This document shows, one piece after another, positions 13,836-16,228 of a stretch of 16,228 nt of DNA. Origin of the DNA: Alistipes sp. UBA943 (lineage in GTDB: Bacteria > Bacteroidota > Bacteroidia > Bacteroidales > Rikenellaceae); NCBI GenBank assembly GCA_002293345.1, contig DBDB01000040.1, positions 1-16,228 of the forward strand, given 5' to 3'. The position numbers were made by a program, and so were the translations under genes. Below the pieces are notes generated by a model. That model was not told the DNA's origin. It worked only from the letters and a program-made list of their open reading frames with translations, and did no database searches. Position 1 is the first letter of the stretch; the number at the start of each line of letters is the position of its first letter.

Positions 13836-15860
13836 ATGAAGAAATTGCTAATAGGGGGAATACTCCCAATGATCGTCGGACTCTTTGCCATGGCTGCTTT
13901 GAGCGGATGCCACAAGGATTTCGATGGAAATGGAACCGAAACAGAAACGCCGTTCAGCGAGAAAATTTCGCGGTTCGGTACCGGTGCGAAAAAAGGTGAA
14001 CTTTTGGTGAAGGTGTCCGAGTCGGTTGCCGAAGAGGTGTCTGTGGGCATGACTCGCTCGGAAGGGACGCGCTCCGGAGTGTCGACACTCGATGCCGCGT
14101 TGCAGGATATCGGTGCCGTTGCGTTCGAGCCTGTGTTCGACTTGGAAACGATGGACCGTGAGGCTGCCTATGCTGCCGGGTTGCACCGTTGGTATGTCGT
14201 GACGTTCGACGAAGCCGTGTCGCTCAAAGATGCCGCTGTGCGTCTGGCCGAAGTGGGCGAGGTGTCGAATGTCGAACTTAACGGACAGGTTGCCAGGGTG
14301 AAACATAACGTAACTCCCGCAGGCCCTGTGCGTCCGTCGACGCGTGCCGATGAGAAGTGGAACGACCCGCGCCTCAATATGCAGTGGCACTACCACAACA
14401 CCGGTGACGAGACGATCTGTAAACCGATCGCGGCGGGTGCCGATGTGAATGCGAATCCGGCGTGGGATATTTGTGCCGGAGATCCGTCGATCATCGTAGC
14501 GATCATGGATGAGGGTGTCGTGTTCAGTCACGAAGACTTGGCCGATAATATGTGGACAAACCCCATTGAGCTCAACGGTACTCCCGGTGTCGATGACGAT
14601 GGAAACCGATACATCGACGATAAATACGGCTATAACTTTGCCGACAATAAAGGTACCATCACCTGGGGTGCGAGGCAAGACGAAGGTCACGGTACACACG
14701 TGGCAGGCACCGTCGCTGCGGTCAATAACAACGGGATCGGTGTCAGCGGCGTGGCCGGAGGTACGGGTAACAAGGACGGTGTGAGGATCATGTCGATCCA
14801 GATTTTCGGTGCCACCAACGCCACCGGTATCGGTATGGCCAAAGGTATCACCTATGCTGCGGATTACAATGCCTCGATTCTGCAGTGCAGCTACGGCGCC
14901 AAGAGTGGTGAGATGGCCAATGACGAAGCATTCGCCGAGGATGTCGGGGAGTTGGTTTTGAATGCGTTCAACTACTTCATTGACAAGCCCCGTCCGGGAT
15001 CCCCGTTGAACGGTGGTATCATCGTCTTCTCTTCCGGTAACAACCTTCAAAAGGAGAGCTATCCCGGTGCATGGCCGAGATTTGTGTGCGTAACGTCGTT
15101 CTCGGCGGATTTTTCACCCTCGACGTTCACCAACTATGGCGACCGTTCGGACATTACGGCTCCCGGTGGCGATGAGGAATATTACACCTACAACCCGCAA
15201 AACCAGGGCGCCGTGTTGTCGTGTCTCCGTCCGCCCGATAACTATGGATACATGAGCGGTACGTCGATGTCCGCGCCGCATGTATCCGGTGTGGCGGCAT
15301 TGGGTCTTTCATATGCTAAAAAATTGGGGCGCACGTATTCCCCCGACGAATTCAAGAGCCTCCTGATCGCCTCGGTGAGCGACTATGACTCCCATTTGGA
15401 TGCCGCATATCCGTACACAAAGCCCAGTGCCGTAGCGGGACAGAAGGAGATGCTTCGTTCGTATCAGGATAACCAGGATGTGTGGCACAACAGCCCCATG
15501 ATTCTCTCCGATTTCAAGGGTAAAATGGGTAGCGGTATGGTCGATGCGTATCGCATGCTGATGAACGTCAGGGGAACTTCGGCCGTGAATGTAGCTGTGG
15601 GACAGGAGCATACGTTCAGCCTCAAAAGTTTCTATGGCGATGCCACTCCGACGATGACGTATGCACTCAACGTGCCTGAGGATGTGAAGGAGCGTCTCGG
15701 GATGACGGTTACTCAGGATGGTGACAACGTGACGATCAGTTGCTCGAAGCAGAGTGCCGGTATCGTGACGATCACCAGTGCCGTGGGTGGTACGGATCTC
15801 AGTCGCGAGTTGGCGATCATCTGTCGTGCCAAAGTGGCGTCCAACGGAGCTTGGTTGTAA
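13836..15860 (+). CDS. Subtilisin-like serine protease (S8 family), lipoprotein
   Basis: A 674-residue protein with signal peptide and lipobox LSGC (Cys25), so probably membrane-anchored and outward facing. An N-terminal prodomain-like region (KKGELLVKVSESV to about residue 155) precedes the catalytic domain. The triad is Asp225 (AIMDEGV), His285 (GHGTHVAGT) and Ser477 (GTSMSAPHVSG), with the oxyanion Asn402 in SSGNN. A C-terminal ~80-residue beta-rich tail (from about GTSAVNVAVGQEHTFSLK) follows. A chain of Asp residues (GVDDDGNRYIDDKYGYNF) is typical of Bacteroidetes S8 enzymes. ATG 13836 is used: the in-frame ATG 13800 would place the promoter region inside the gene. Substrate unknown; a role in trimming fimbrial precursors is possible from proximity only, since lspA and tRNA-Leu intervene. 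Confidence 0.9.
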   Translation: MKKLLIGGILPMIVGLFAMAALSGCHKDFDGNGTETETPFSEKISRFGTGAKKGELLVKVSESVAEEVSVGMTRSEGTRSGVSTLDAALQDIGAVAFEPVFDLETMDREAAYAAGLHRWYVVTFDEAVSLKDAAVRLAEVGEVSNVELNGQVARVKHNVTPAGPVRPSTRADEKWNDPRLNMQWHYHNTGDETICKPIAAGADVNANPAWDICAGDPSIIVAIMDEGVVFSHEDLADNMWTNPIELNGTPGVDDDGNRYIDDKYGYNFADNKGTITWGARQDEGHGTHVAGTVAAVNNNGIGVSGVAGGTGNKDGVRIMSIQIFGATNATGIGMAKGITYAADYNASILQCSYGAKSGEMANDEAFAEDVGELVLNAFNYFIDKPRPGSPLNGGIIVFSSGNNLQKESYPGAWPRFVCVTSFSADFSPSTFTNYGDRSDITAPGGDEEYYTYNPQNQGAVLSCLRPPDNYGYMSGTSMSAPHVSGVAALGLSYAKKLGRTYSPDEFKSLLIASVSDYDSHLDAAYPYTKPSAVAGQKEMLRSYQDNQDVWHNSPMILSDFKGKMGSGMVDAYRMLMNVRGTSAVNVAVGQEHTFSLKSFYGDATPTMTYALNVPEDVKERLGMTVTQDGDNVTISCSKQSAGIVTITSAVGGTDLSRELAIICRAKVASNGAWL

Positions 15861-15880
15861 GGATTACGTTTTGCACTGAA

Positions 15881-15918
15881 AGAGAAGGCCCCGCTCATCG
15901 AGCGGGGCCTTCTCTTTC
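15881..15918 (+). terminator. Rho-independent terminator of the subtilase gene
   Basis: Arms 15881-15896 and 15900-15915 form a perfect 16-bp stem with an ATC loop, then TTTC. It begins 20 bases after the stop. It carries the same core as the terminators at 89-117 and 12588-12612 and insulates the downstream rRNA promoter. Confidence 0.92.
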
Positions 15919-16023
15919 TTGTCCCTCCCTACTTCTTTACCCCCTTCGGCACCCTTTGCGTGGAGGAAAAAATGTGGAAAAACATCATTTTTGAAATTAT
16001 TTTGAGAAATTTTTGCGGAAATG

Positions 16024-16054
16024 TTTGGAAGTTAAAAAAACTTGCGTACATTTG
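16024..16054 (+). promoter_or_regulatory. rRNA operon promoter
   Basis: TTTG (16024-16027), exactly 19 bp, then TACATTTG (16047-16054), a full match to the Bacteroidetes consensus. It is preceded by very AT-rich DNA (about 15966-16020) that may serve as an UP-like element. This is the best promoter in the window, as expected for rRNA. Confidence 0.88.
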
Positions 16055-16061
16055 CATTCCC

Positions 16062-16210
16062 GTTTGATACGAAACACATCGAAACGGAACAACAACGATC
16101 TTTGATTTACTGGTACTATTGAGAAAAAAAGAAATGCAAGTATTTATCTGTCAATTTCCTTTTTAAGGATAAGATAAGCAGTCAGGACTCTAAACTATTT
16201 TTATTTTTTT
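16062..16210 (+). other. 16S rRNA 5' leader
   Basis: About 150 bases between the promoter and the 16S start, AT-rich and without an ORF. It contains complementary stretches (TTATCT near 16144 and AGATAA near 16171) that could form a processing stem with sequences outside the window. Exact transcription start and processing sites cannot be set from here. Confidence 0.6.
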
Positions 16211-16228
16211 ACAATGTAGAGTTTGATC
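16211..16228 (+). rRNA. rrs: 16S ribosomal RNA, first 18 bases (partial, runs off the window)
   Basis: ACAATGTAGAGTTTGATC aligns with the 5' end of bacterial 16S rRNA; AGAGTTTGATC is the universal segment starting at E. coli position 8. By that alignment position 1 is 16211. The rest of the operon lies to the right of the window. Confidence 0.93.

Overview
The window looks like chromosome of a Bacteroidales bacterium, most likely Alistipes-like (Rikenellaceae). This is inferred from moderately GC-rich genes, AT-rich intergenic DNA, Bacteroidetes-type promoters (TTTG / N19-21 / TAnnTTTG), near-absence of Shine-Dalgarno sites, several lipoproteins, a Mfa1/FimA-type (type V) fimbrial operon, and housekeeping proteins that read as Bacteroidales versions. 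It ends at base 18 of a 16S rRNA gene.

Layout. 1-2507: a GNAT-type acetyltransferase followed by gcvT (both minus), closed by a strong terminator. 2528-3965: divergent gdhA (plus) with its terminator. 3961-4173: an orphan C-terminal coding cassette (cassette A, plus) with no start codon. 4243-4531: a 65-residue acidic lipoprotein gene with its own promoter and terminator. 4657-5877: xerC-hpf operon (minus). 5973-12617: three-gene fimbrial operon (plus): stalk fimbrillin, Mfa2/FimB-like anchor and a 1354-residue putative tip adhesin. 12625-12840: cassette B (minus), a diverged partner of cassette A in opposite orientation. 12969-13751: lspA and tRNA-Leu(CAG) (minus). 13783-15918: a lipoprotein subtilase (plus). 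16024-16228: rRNA promoter, leader and start of 16S.

How it fits together. All three fimbrial proteins and the subtilase begin with signal peptides ending in a Cys (one lipobox is atypical), so they depend on LspA, whose gene lies nearby. The tip adhesin ends in a domain resembling the Fibrobacter-type 'major paralogous' domain seen at the ends of Bacteroidales fimbrial tip proteins. Cassettes A and B encode only the last ~68 codons of that same kind of domain. They share a fixed scaffold and an identical 27-bp tail across the stop codon, while many surface-type codons differ in their first two bases. That pattern resembles diversified C-type-lectin-like ends, as in diversity-generating retroelement targets or silent-cassette systems. 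No reverse transcriptase or template repeat is visible here, so the mechanism is open. This is the most interesting signal in the window.
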